NCBI GenBank assembly: GCA_027080405.1
Contig: JALWSL010000656.1
Location: 1 to 12,514, forward strand
From: Planctomycetaceae bacterium
Lineage (GTDB): Bacteria > Planctomycetota > Planctomycetia > Planctomycetales > Planctomycetaceae
Direction: 5' to 3'
DNA length: 12,514 nt
Within the stretch, counting starts at the first letter, position 1, and each line of letters opens with the position of its first letter. Position numbers and translations under genes: made by a program. The notes beneath the pieces were generated by a model. It was given only the letters and a program-made list of their open reading frames with translations. It ran no database searches and was not told where the DNA came from. This document shows, piece by piece, positions 6,549 through 12,514 of the stretch.

Positions 6549-7508
6549 TCAGTTGCCGGTCTTGTCACGTTCCGCTGGCACGCTTGAACTTTCCTCCAAA
6601 TCTGATTCTGTATCGGTGAGAGTCGACTGTTGCTCTGTCGGTTTTGCAGATTTCTTTTTGGCCCCCGGCTTCTTTTTGATCACCGAAACGATATCCTGCA
6701 GCGATGTCACAATTCTGCGACGATCCTCATACACAACAACGACCTGCCTGGAAATTATTTCGTGTGAAATAACTTTCCCCTGCCCCTCACGTGTGACAAC
6801 TTCCGCACCAATTTGGGGAAGTTCCCGCTTGAACTCCCGGTAAGTATCGTATTCATATCGCAAACAGCATTTCAGTCGACCGCATCGACCTGAAATTTTA
6901 TTGGGATCCAGCGAAGCTTTTTGAACCTTTGCCATTTTCATCGAAACTGGCGGCTTCTCTGTTAAATGGGTATTACAGCAGACCGGTTTTCCACAATCGC
7001 CATAATCTGCAAGCAACAGGGCTTCATCCCGAACACCGATATGCCTCATCAAAACGCGTATTTTAAGTTCCTTTTTCAGTCTGTCCACCAGTTCGCGAAA
7101 ATCGACCCGTTTTTCCGCCACAAAATAGACAACGAGCAATTCGCCACCAAACAGATGCTCCACATCCACAAGTTGCATTGGCAATTTGCTCTTCTTGATG
7201 AGACGTCCGACTTCCTCAAATTCAGTTTCTTCTTTTGCCCAGCACTCATCTTTTGTCTGATAGTCCTCTGCAGTAGGAAAACGCAAAATTCTGCCTTCGA
7301 CCTGCGGTGATTCCAGAAAGCCGATCGCTCGCTCGGTCGCAACGCATAGAACTTTGCCCCATTCAGTCCCTCGTTTGGTACGGACGATCACATCATCGCC
7401 ACGATGGGCGTTTCCCCGCAATCTGCTGGTAAAAAGACCAAGCAGGCGCCTTGAGCCGTATCTGACGATGTACTGCTCGGATTTTTGTTCAGCCATTACT
7501 ACTTGCAT
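6549..7508 (-). CDS. ricT: RicT-like PSP1-domain protein (YaaT family)
   Basis: A 319-residue protein of the PSP1/YaaT/RicT family. In Bacillus subtilis RicT works with RicA and RicF, binds Fe-S clusters through conserved cysteines and assists RNase Y-dependent mRNA maturation. Seen here: the N-terminal VRYG..LGLFTSRLRG..HRGDDVIV region, the VDVEHLFGGELLVVYFVAEKRVDF core, and cysteines C172, C177, C178 (DCGKPVCCNTHL) and C209, C214, C215 (SGRCGRLKCCL). The PPVSMKMAKVQ segment between them is also typical. A Lys-rich then acidic tail after about residue 275 is extra and probably disordered. Alternative starts are ATG 7508 and ATG 7496; neither has a visible Shine-Dalgarno sequence, and 7496 is equally likely. 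holB lies 109 bases upstream, the same neighbours as in Bacillus. No ricA or ricF homologue is in view. Confidence 0.9.
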   Translation of the reverse strand: MQVVMAEQKSEQYIVRYGSRRLLGLFTSRLRGNAHRGDDVIVRTKRGTEWGKVLCVATERAIGFLESPQVEGRILRFPTAEDYQTKDECWAKEETEFEEVGRLIKKSKLPMQLVDVEHLFGGELLVVYFVAEKRVDFRELVDRLKKELKIRVLMRHIGVRDEALLLADYGDCGKPVCCNTHLTEKPPVSMKMAKVQKASLDPNKISGRCGRLKCCLRYEYDTYREFKRELPQIGAEVVTREGQGKVISHEIISRQVVVVYEDRRRIVTSLQDIVSVIKKKPGAKKKSAKPTEQQSTLTDTESDLEESSSVPAERDKTGN

Positions 7509-7617
7509 TCAATAGAATTCAGGTTCAGCGGACAGACCGCAGATATCAACCGGGACAACTCTTCCCACCCCCCGTGACTCAACAACAGGGGCTGCTGCAT
7601 TATGACGCACAGGCGAC

Positions 7618-8631
7618 TCACTTCCAAGCTGGACGGAGGTTGATTTCCAGATCGTGATAGAATGCGTCGAGGACCGTTGTCACACTCGCCCTGCGGTCAA
7701 TCTGCAGAATTGCTTCAAAACATTGTTCCATCGCATCCGCCCAGGCATCCTGCTGAACAAGGGGAGCTTCGGATTGGGTCAACGCCTGGTGCAGCCAGCA
7801 TAAACAGGTTTCCATAATTCCTTTGGCCGCTTCTCGTTGTGAGCCGGGATCACTCTTGCACTGCTCCAGAATTGCATCTCCAACCCTGGCAAGTTCCTCA
7901 GCACGAAAAGGGCCATGAGAGAGGACTTTCGTCAACGCATCGGTATTAACCTGACTCTGTTCCTGTAATCGGGCAACCAATCGTATTGCATTGGCCACAG
8001 AACCTTCAGATCGTTGAACAGCCCGGGAAATCAGCGCATCATCCGCCGTAATCCCTTCCTGCAGGAGAACCTTCTCAATCTCTGACGGTTCCAGCGATCC
8101 AAAATAAACGGCCTGACAGCGTGAGCGGATCGTCTGAATCACCTGATCGGGATCTTTTGTGATCAGAATCAGAACCGCCCCTGCCCCCGGTTCTTCCAAT
8201 GTTTTCAGTAATGAATTTCCACTGGCCACGTTCATTTTGTCGGCGTCATCAATGATGGCAACACGATGCCCACCGTGCATCGGAGACAGGGAAAGTTCAT
8301 GACAGACTCCTTCGCGCCCCCGTTTGTCCGCAGAACCGACAAACAGTTCAATGGGCAATTCTGTTTTACCTTCGGGAACGGAGATCTGTATCAGATCGGG
8401 GTGTGTACCCGAAAGTACCTGTCGACATCCTGAACAGTCCCCGCAGGCATCAAACCTCTCTGCATCCGCTTGTTCACAAAGCAACGCTTGCGCCAACTCA
8501 CACGCAAAAAGCCTTTTGCCGACTCCTTCCGGGCCTGCAAACAGATAGGCGTGCCCCAATCGCCCACGCCCCACTGCATTCGCAAACATTCTCTTTTGCC
8601 GTTGATGTCCCAAAATCCGCTGCCAACTCAT
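7618..8631 (-). CDS. holB: DNA polymerase III subunit delta'
   Basis: A 337-residue AAA+ clamp-loader subunit that helps load the sliding clamp at the replication fork. The Walker A motif is intact (GPEGVGKR, 33-40). C52, C63, C66 and C69 (the last three in CGDCSGC) match the zinc module of the family. Walker B is VAIIDD (124-129), the SLLKTLEEP helix is at 140-148, and the SRC arginine-finger motif is at 170-172. The C-terminal part is a weakly conserved helical collar domain. The ATG at 8631 is supported by AGGTGA at 8638-8643 with 6-base spacing. ricT follows 109 bases downstream with no terminator between, suggesting one transcript. DnaX-type proteins are excluded by the length and the HolB-like zinc spacing. 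Confidence 0.93.
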   Translation of the reverse strand: MSWQRILGHQRQKRMFANAVGRGRLGHAYLFAGPEGVGKRLFACELAQALLCEQADAERFDACGDCSGCRQVLSGTHPDLIQISVPEGKTELPIELFVGSADKRGREGVCHELSLSPMHGGHRVAIIDDADKMNVASGNSLLKTLEEPGAGAVLILITKDPDQVIQTIRSRCQAVYFGSLEPSEIEKVLLQEGITADDALISRAVQRSEGSVANAIRLVARLQEQSQVNTDALTKVLSHGPFRAEELARVGDAILEQCKSDPGSQREAAKGIMETCLCWLHQALTQSEAPLVQQDAWADAMEQCFEAILQIDRRASVTTVLDAFYHDLEINLRPAWK

Positions 8632-8811
8632 TTGAAATCACCTGATGATTGGCACGAAACCTGCCATCTTTACTTCCCATGCCCCAACGCTACCTCATCC
8701 ATTTCGCCCTGTTGCGCCACGTTTCAACAAGAGACCGAAAGGACGCCATCATTCACCCCAAACGTGTTACACCACTGCCGAGTAACGGATTTCCATACCG
8801 GATGACAGGAC

Positions 8812-8836
8812 TCTAACGGGAAATTCTAACAGGAAA
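8812..8836. repeat. Imperfect tandem repeat, period 13
   Basis: TCTAACGGGAAA (8812-8823) and TCTAACAGGAAA (8825-8836) differ at one position. They lie just beyond the stop codon of the small membrane protein gene, in the gap before holB. Confidence 0.6.
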
Positions 8837-8856
8837 GAATGGCCAAAACCAGAGAG

Positions 8857-9294
8857 TCAGTCTCCGGGCGGCGTTTGCCAATGCGGGAATTCTGCAGCCG
8901 GGATTTTCTGGGAGCGTATTTCGGGAGTTTGCTCGGCGGGTTGGTAAAACAGATGGACTTCACAAACATCGTACGGTTCCAGCATGCCGCTTTGAGAGGC
9001 AATTTCAAGAATTCTACCAAGCTGACTTTTATATTTCTGATCGTCCAGATTGGGATTGTACGGTACCCGCATCACGATGCGCAAGATGCTCGGGGTCTTT
9101 TTGTGCATCCCATGCTTGCCCCCCTCAACTCGCGGGTTCGAACCGGGAAATGATTCGGCCAGTTTGTCCGTGAGGCCACGAAACGGCTCGGTGTGCAGTT
9201 TCCAGTACCCCCAGAGCGTCAGGCTGACAATCATGGCAAAAAGAAACATGCCCAGGACAACCGGTTTTCCCGCCAAACTCCGTCTCGAACTCAC
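8857..9294 (-). CDS. Small membrane-anchored protein of unknown function
   Basis: A 145-residue protein that I do not recognise. A short basic N-terminus (SSRR.LAGK) leads into one membrane segment at about residues 11-31 (VVLGMFLFAMIVSLTLWGYW), predicting a single anchor with the rest on the far side of the membrane. The soluble part has a Gly/Lys/His-rich patch (EGGKHGMHKK), then what reads like a small alpha/beta domain (ILRIVMRVPYNP, a helix, and VCEVHLFYQP), and a Pro-rich tail. It starts with GTG at 9294 behind GGGGA. The FKBP gene ends 46 bases upstream on the same strand and holB starts 226 bases downstream. Coding character is supported by that spacing, the plausible start and the well-formed membrane segment. 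No function is proposed. Confidence 0.7.
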   Translation of the reverse strand: MSSRRSLAGKPVVLGMFLFAMIVSLTLWGYWKLHTEPFRGLTDKLAESFPGSNPRVEGGKHGMHKKTPSILRIVMRVPYNPNLDDQKYKSQLGRILEIASQSGMLEPYDVCEVHLFYQPAEQTPEIRSQKIPAAEFPHWQTPPGD

Positions 9295-9340
9295 AACGTC
9301 CCCAATTTATACTGGTACAATTCCGGACAATTTGAACAGG

Positions 9341-9781
9341 TCAATCGACGGAGGATGGTGGTTCGATGGAAAGCAGGTGAATCGTGTATTCAATCGTTTC
9401 TCCGGCAAGCGGGTGATTGGTGTCAAGAACCGCTTCATCGTCAGTCAGCTGAACGACCCACGCATCGATTTCTTCATCCCGGATGATAACCGCCAACTGA
9501 TCCCCTTCCTGTATTCCAGAGGGGAGAGCACTAAGCGGTACCGACACCTGCCGACTATGATCGCGATATCCGAAAACCTGTTCGGGATCCGCAATAACCG
9601 TTTTTTCTGTCCCCGGCTGCATCCCAAGAATGCTCTTCCGGAATGCTTCGGTATAACGGGAGTCGGACAGATTGAGGATCAACGGCTTGCGATTCATCGT
9701 GTTTTCAATTACCCCACCGTCTCGGGTTCGCGTCACATAATGGACGGCGACCGTATCGTTATAAGTTGCTGCCTGGCTCAC
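9341..9781 (-). CDS. SlyD-like FKBP-type peptidyl-prolyl cis-trans isomerase
   Basis: A 146-residue FKBP-fold protein of the SlyD/FKBP_C type, expected to be a cytoplasmic folding helper acting on Xaa-Pro bonds; no signal peptide is seen. The order fits SlyD: TVAVHYVTRTRDGGVIENT (10-28), the helix before the flap ending SILGMQPGTEK (50-60), FGYRD at 70-74, a short insert-in-flap section, and the SlyD signature DTNHPLAGE from D120. The usual Asp after GxVI is replaced by E26, and the IPGFE-type helix is replaced by YTEAFRKS, so activity may differ. It lacks the His-rich metal-binding tail of E. coli SlyD. It starts with GTG at 9781, supported by AGGAG about 7 bases upstream. It may head a leftward group with the small membrane protein, holB and ricT. 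Confidence 0.85.
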   Translation of the reverse strand: MSQAATYNDTVAVHYVTRTRDGGVIENTMNRKPLILNLSDSRYTEAFRKSILGMQPGTEKTVIADPEQVFGYRDHSRQVSVPLSALPSGIQEGDQLAVIIRDEEIDAWVVQLTDDEAVLDTNHPLAGETIEYTIHLLSIEPPSSVD

Positions 9782-9898
9782 TCGATTCTCCTCTCCCGGC
9801 CTAACCGGATATCCACTTCAACACTGCAATACGTTTCCGATGCAACGTATATTCAGCGTTACGGCGTTCATTCAGCGTCACATCGGTAAATCGCCACG

Positions 9899-9920
9899 TG
9901 AAAGCATGCAGGTGCTTTCA
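9899..9920. repeat. Perfect 8-bp-stem palindrome
   Basis: TGAAAGCA (9899-9906) and TGCTTTCA (9913-9920) flank TGCAGG. No T-tract follows on either strand. It lies about 120 bases upstream of the FKBP start. Confidence 0.5.
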
Positions 9921-10220
9921 AAAGGGTCATTGAAGGCTCCCGGCGATCCGTTTCCATTTTGACCATACAGGCTATGGAAAAGCACGTGCCAATTGAATTC
10001 CAGTTCCTTCTCTGCTTGATTCTCCTTCCCGCGGTGTAAATAATACGGAATGGTTCGCTGGAAGCAATTGTGCAGGTTATTTTGAATCCATAAACTGGAT
10101 AAGACAATAAAGTTGGAAAATAATCGACAATTTCTGGGAACTGGAATCGCGATTGCTTATCCTCTTGGACATGATGGAGACTACGGTAAAACAAGTGAAA
10201 ACAGGGGAAGTTGACCCCAC

Positions 10221-10274
10221 AATGTTGCCTGGATGCAACATTTGCAGGGAGGGGGTGTCGTCAGAACGCAACAT
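10221..10274. promoter_or_regulatory. Cluster of three GCAACAT motifs, two forming a palindrome
   Basis: AATGTTGC (10221-10228) and GCAACATT (10235-10242) are perfect arms around CTGGAT. GCAACAT recurs at 10268-10274, 33 bases from the previous copy. The cluster is 250-300 bases upstream of the kinase gene and resembles a multi-site operator. The regulator is unknown. Confidence 0.35.
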
Positions 10275-10335
10275 GGCCATCTCGGAGAGGCAAGGTTTTC
10301 CCGATTTATCTTTGTTTCTGTCCTGGTGATTTTTC

Positions 10336-10362
10336 TTTCTTGGTGAATCTTTCTTGGTGAAT
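10336..10362. repeat. Tandem duplication, period 14
   Basis: TTTCTTGGTGAAT occurs at 10336-10348 and again at 10350-10362, separated by one C. A degraded third copy, TTTCTGTCCTGGTGAT, may precede it. It lies 160 bases before the kinase start. Confidence 0.75.
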
Positions 10363-10521
10363 ATTGTCATGCACTGATGGATCGGTGTATTCAACCCTTT
10401 TCGTGGGACTTTGAAAAGCAGTTCTCTTGCTGAAGCAAGGAAATCGGCAAGGCAGTTTTGCAGAGAATTCTTTTGCCACTGAAATTTCGCTGTCAAAACC
10501 GTGCAGCAGGAATGGAAAAGC

Positions 10522-12087
10522 ATGTCGCTTAAACTAACAGCAGAATCATTTCTGGCGGGTGTCCGTGCAAGCGGATTGGTGGAATCTGCGCTGCTGGACA
10601 ACACGCTGGCAGAACTGAGAAGGCACGGTCGCAAACTGGACAACGCAGCTGATATTGCAGAGGAACTGCTGAAACGGGGGCTGTTGTCGGAGTGGCAGGC
10701 GGAAAAACTTTTGCAGGGCCGTCATAAAGGGTTTATTCTCGGTCGATACAAATTGATCAATCTGCTCGGTCGGGGTGAAATGAGTGCCGTCTACCTGGCC
10801 GAACACCTGGCGATGCAAAGACGCTGTGCCATCAAGGTCCTTCCGGCAAACCGCGTGAAAGATACTTCCTATCTGGGCCGATTCCAGCGGGAAGCTCGTG
10901 CGGTCGCCTCGCTGGATCATCCCAACATTGTCCGCGCCTACGATGTCGATCAGCAAAACGAGGGCGGCGCGGAAATCCATTTTCTTGTGATGGAATATGT
11001 CACCGGAACCAGCGTGGAGAAAATGGTCAAGGCAAAAGGAAAGCTGCCCTACGTTGAAATTGCGGATATCATACGTCAGACAGCTGAAGGGCTGGCTCAT
11101 GCTCATCAGGCCGGGTTGATCCACCGCGATATCAAGCCCGGCAACCTGCTGGTTGATGAGCGGGGGACGGTTAAACTTCTCGATCTGGGACTGGCCCGTT
11201 TTTTCAAAGAGGATGACGAAGAATCCCTCACTATTAAACACGATGAAAAAGTTCTCGGCACGGCTGATTATCTGGCTCCGGAACAGGCTGTCGACAGCCA
11301 TAATGTTGACCAACGGGGCGACATCTACAGCCTGGGCTGCACCTTCTATTTTGCCTTGACCGGTCACCCTCCTTTTACCGACGGCTCTCTGGTTCAGCGA
11401 CTACTGGCCCATCAAACCAGACAACCTCCTTCCATCAAGGTGGATCGGCCGGATATCCCGGATGACCTGCTGGCGATTGTCGAAAAAATGATGGCCAAGC
11501 GGCGGGAAGATCGATACCAGACAGCCCGGGAATTGGCGGACGACTTGACACGCTGGTTAGGCGAGCATGGTACCGAAGAATGGAAACAGAAAAACATTCA
11601 GTTGATCAGCATGCTCTACGGAACTTCTCAAGCCAACGCCATGACGGGGAACACGGGGGAGTCCCCTCAACCTGCCAGTCAGTCTGCACTGGACGATCTC
11701 GGCCCCGCTGCTCCCGCTGCAAGAGATAGCGGCATCAGTCACGGATCGGGTATCAGATCGGAACATCCCCTCAGGTCTGCCCAACAACGAAAACCACATC
11801 GCCCCGATGGCGCACCACGTCCCAAACGTCGACGAAAATCAGCGCAAAGCTCGCTGGCAGGCAGAAATTCCGCTCATGCGGCCCGCAGACAAATTTCGCA
11901 GGCTCGATCTCAGTACGATATGGAAGGTCACTGGATCTGGATCGCGATTGCCTCCGTGCTCATCACTCTGGGAGTTGTCGGTGGTATCTATTTGATCGTC
12001 AGTTCCGGTCATAGCAACTCTAACGATCAAGGGGGAGCCAGACCGGCTGAAACGGTTGTAACGCCAGAGGGAAACGGAAATTCCTGA
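10522..12087 (+). CDS. Membrane-anchored Ser/Thr protein kinase, planctomycete type
   Basis: A 521-residue Hanks-type kinase. Residues 1-75 form a helical extension ending in WQAEKLLQGRHKGFILGRY, a style common in planctomycete kinases. The kinase domain runs from about 76 to 345: glycine loop GRGEMSAVY from G83, lysine K105 (CAIKVLP), HRD with D203 and K205, N208, DLG with D221, and APE at 252-254, followed by RGDIYSLGC. All main catalytic residues are present. Residues about 370-468 are a Ser/Pro/Arg-rich, probably disordered linker with a basic patch. One membrane segment (about 471-494) follows and only about 27 residues lie beyond it, with no PASTA or other sensor domain. The loop has Glu86 where family members usually have Gly. 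I preferred the ATG at 10522; the GTG at 10501 would add seven residues. The gene stands alone, facing away from the FKBP gene. Confidence 0.93.
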   Translation: MSLKLTAESFLAGVRASGLVESALLDNTLAELRRHGRKLDNAADIAEELLKRGLLSEWQAEKLLQGRHKGFILGRYKLINLLGRGEMSAVYLAEHLAMQRRCAIKVLPANRVKDTSYLGRFQREARAVASLDHPNIVRAYDVDQQNEGGAEIHFLVMEYVTGTSVEKMVKAKGKLPYVEIADIIRQTAEGLAHAHQAGLIHRDIKPGNLLVDERGTVKLLDLGLARFFKEDDEESLTIKHDEKVLGTADYLAPEQAVDSHNVDQRGDIYSLGCTFYFALTGHPPFTDGSLVQRLLAHQTRQPPSIKVDRPDIPDDLLAIVEKMMAKRREDRYQTARELADDLTRWLGEHGTEEWKQKNIQLISMLYGTSQANAMTGNTGESPQPASQSALDDLGPAAPAARDSGISHGSGIRSEHPLRSAQQRKPHRPDGAPRPKRRRKSAQSSLAGRNSAHAARRQISQARSQYDMEGHWIWIAIASVLITLGVVGGIYLIVSSGHSNSNDQGGARPAETVVTPEGNGNS

Positions 12088-12366
12088 ACTTGGTGATTTA
12101 CCCACCAATCTGCTTGCCCGATTGCCCGTTTCAAGGTTGAATTGTTTCGACACGAGTGATGCAGAAAAGCATCATTGATATCGAACAATGGAACAATAAA
12201 GGTGAGACCAACAACTGGATCCACTTGGCTGCCGGGCGGCTGGTTCATTTTGCCTTGTTGATGCCGGGATGCTTTGTTCGCCTTGCAAACGAACGGGCCT
12301 CTGTTAACGACGCAGCAAACGTGGCTTTGCAACCCGCGGTACAGCAAATAACCGGACGTGCGCACG

Positions 12367-12400
12367 AACACCCCATGTCAGATCATGGGGTGTTTTGTTT
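12367..12400 (+). terminator. Strong Rho-independent terminator
   Basis: AACACCCCAT (12367-12376) pairs perfectly with ATGGGGTGTT (12385-12394) over 10 bp, with a possible eleventh G-C pair closing a 6-base loop. TTTTGTTTTATT overlaps the 3' side. The T-tract is only on the plus strand. It is the clearest terminator in the window, but lies 280 bases beyond the kinase stop, so it ends either a long 3' UTR or a small RNA. Confidence 0.85.
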
Positions 12401-12425
12401 TATTCCGACCTGCCTGACCTCAAAG

Positions 12426-12449
12426 AGAACTGCTTCGAGAACTGCCTCG
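12426..12449. repeat. Tandem duplication, 2 x 12 bp
   Basis: AGAACTGCTTCG and AGAACTGCCTCG are adjacent and differ at one base. On the minus strand, in the frame ending at 12383, they encode EAVL twice with a synonymous difference. The same change is also synonymous in the open plus frame, so it does not decide between them. Confidence 0.7.
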
Positions 12450-12514
12450 TTCGATCGAATATTCCCGTTTGCAAACAGGGCAATCGCTTCAAGCCGCTTT
12501 CTCCCGATCATTTC

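Larger units (their letters stand above)
9782..10521. other. Long non-coding region between FKBP and kinase genes
   Basis: About 740 bases without a gene I can support. It holds a direct repeat ATTCAGCGTYAC (9851-9862 and 9870-9881), an 8-bp perfect hairpin (9899-9920), a long-spaced inverted repeat of 11 bp (9997-10007 with 10137-10147), a second 8-bp hairpin (10221-10242) with a third copy of its arm sequence nearby, and a 14-bp duplication (10336-10362). Divergent promoters for both flanking genes should lie here, but I could not place them firmly. Open frames on either strand lack recognisable motifs. Confidence 0.7.
12088..12514. other. Downstream stretch after the kinase, no firm gene
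   Basis: The 427 bases after the kinase stop contain a 6-bp hairpin at 12157-12174 (TGATGC-AGAAAA-GCATCA), a hairpin at 12276-12294 (GTTCG and CGAAC arms), the strong terminator at 12367-12400 and a 12-bp tandem duplication at 12426-12449. Two overlapping frames run off the right edge. On the minus strand, 43 codons end in TGA at 12383-12385, and this reads somewhat like a protein C-terminus. On the plus strand, a frame from the ATG at 12159 stays open to the edge but crosses the terminator. I do not call either as a gene. Confidence 0.6.

Noticed and set aside
6517..6843. A 108-codon plus-strand frame after the RNase D gene
   Set aside because: It overlaps the 3' part of ricT antisense and has a Ser/Thr-rich composition without motifs.
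9868..10194. A 108-codon minus-strand frame in the FKBP-kinase gap
   Set aside because: It has no ribosome-binding site or family motif and an odd composition; it is likely chance in a long gap.
10546..11367. A 273-codon open frame on the minus strand inside the kinase gene
   Set aside because: It is fully antisense to a kinase domain with intact motifs, and its translation shows no family features.
12159..12514. A plus-strand frame open to the right edge after the kinase
   Set aside because: It runs through the strong plus-strand terminator, has no ribosome-binding site and no recognisable protein features.

Overview
The window looks like ordinary chromosome from a planctomycete, at roughly 50% G+C. 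The main clue is the Ser/Thr kinase at the right end. It carries the about 75-residue N-terminal extension (ending in a 'WQAEKLL.GRHKGFILGRY' type run) that I associate with Planctomycetes, directly before the kinase glycine loop. A twin-arginine-exported sugar isomerase-like protein and an enlarged arginyl-tRNA synthetase fit the same group. This lineage call is inference from protein style, not from a marker gene.

Layout, left to right. (1) Minus strand, 1-2160: the first 366 codons of an O-acetylhomoserine sulfhydrylase (metY, cut by the left edge), preceded upstream by a Tat-exported TIM-barrel protein. The gap between them holds a 4 x 14 bp tandem array with a candidate promoter inside it. 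(2) Plus strand, 2509-6310: rsfS, argS and an RNase D-like exonuclease with an HRDC domain, a translation/RNA-processing cluster. A promoter candidate lies before rsfS and a terminator or attenuator candidate lies between rsfS and argS. (3) Minus strand, 9781-6549: an SlyD-like FKBP, a small membrane-anchored protein of unknown function, holB (DNA polymerase III delta') and ricT (PSP1 family), ending in a terminator-like hairpin. (4) A 740-base stretch with no convincing gene, rich in palindromes and short repeats, separates the FKBP gene from (5) a plus-strand membrane-anchored Ser/Thr kinase (10522-12087). About 280 bases further on is the clearest intrinsic terminator of the window. The last 130 bases may hold the 3' end of a minus-strand gene, but this is weak.

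The genes are mostly housekeeping: methionine synthesis, ribosome silencing, tRNA charging, RNA trimming, clamp loading and protein folding. I found no CRISPR array, tRNA, rRNA, transposase, integrase or recognisable defence system. I do not see a clearly new multi-gene system. The points most worth a second look are the promoter-bearing tandem array before metY, an acidic substitution in the kinase glycine loop, a Glu in place of a usual catalytic Asp in the RNase D, the coiled-coil insert in ArgRS, the unknown membrane protein beside holB, and the repeated occurrence of short 12-16 bp tandem duplications, nearly all between genes.
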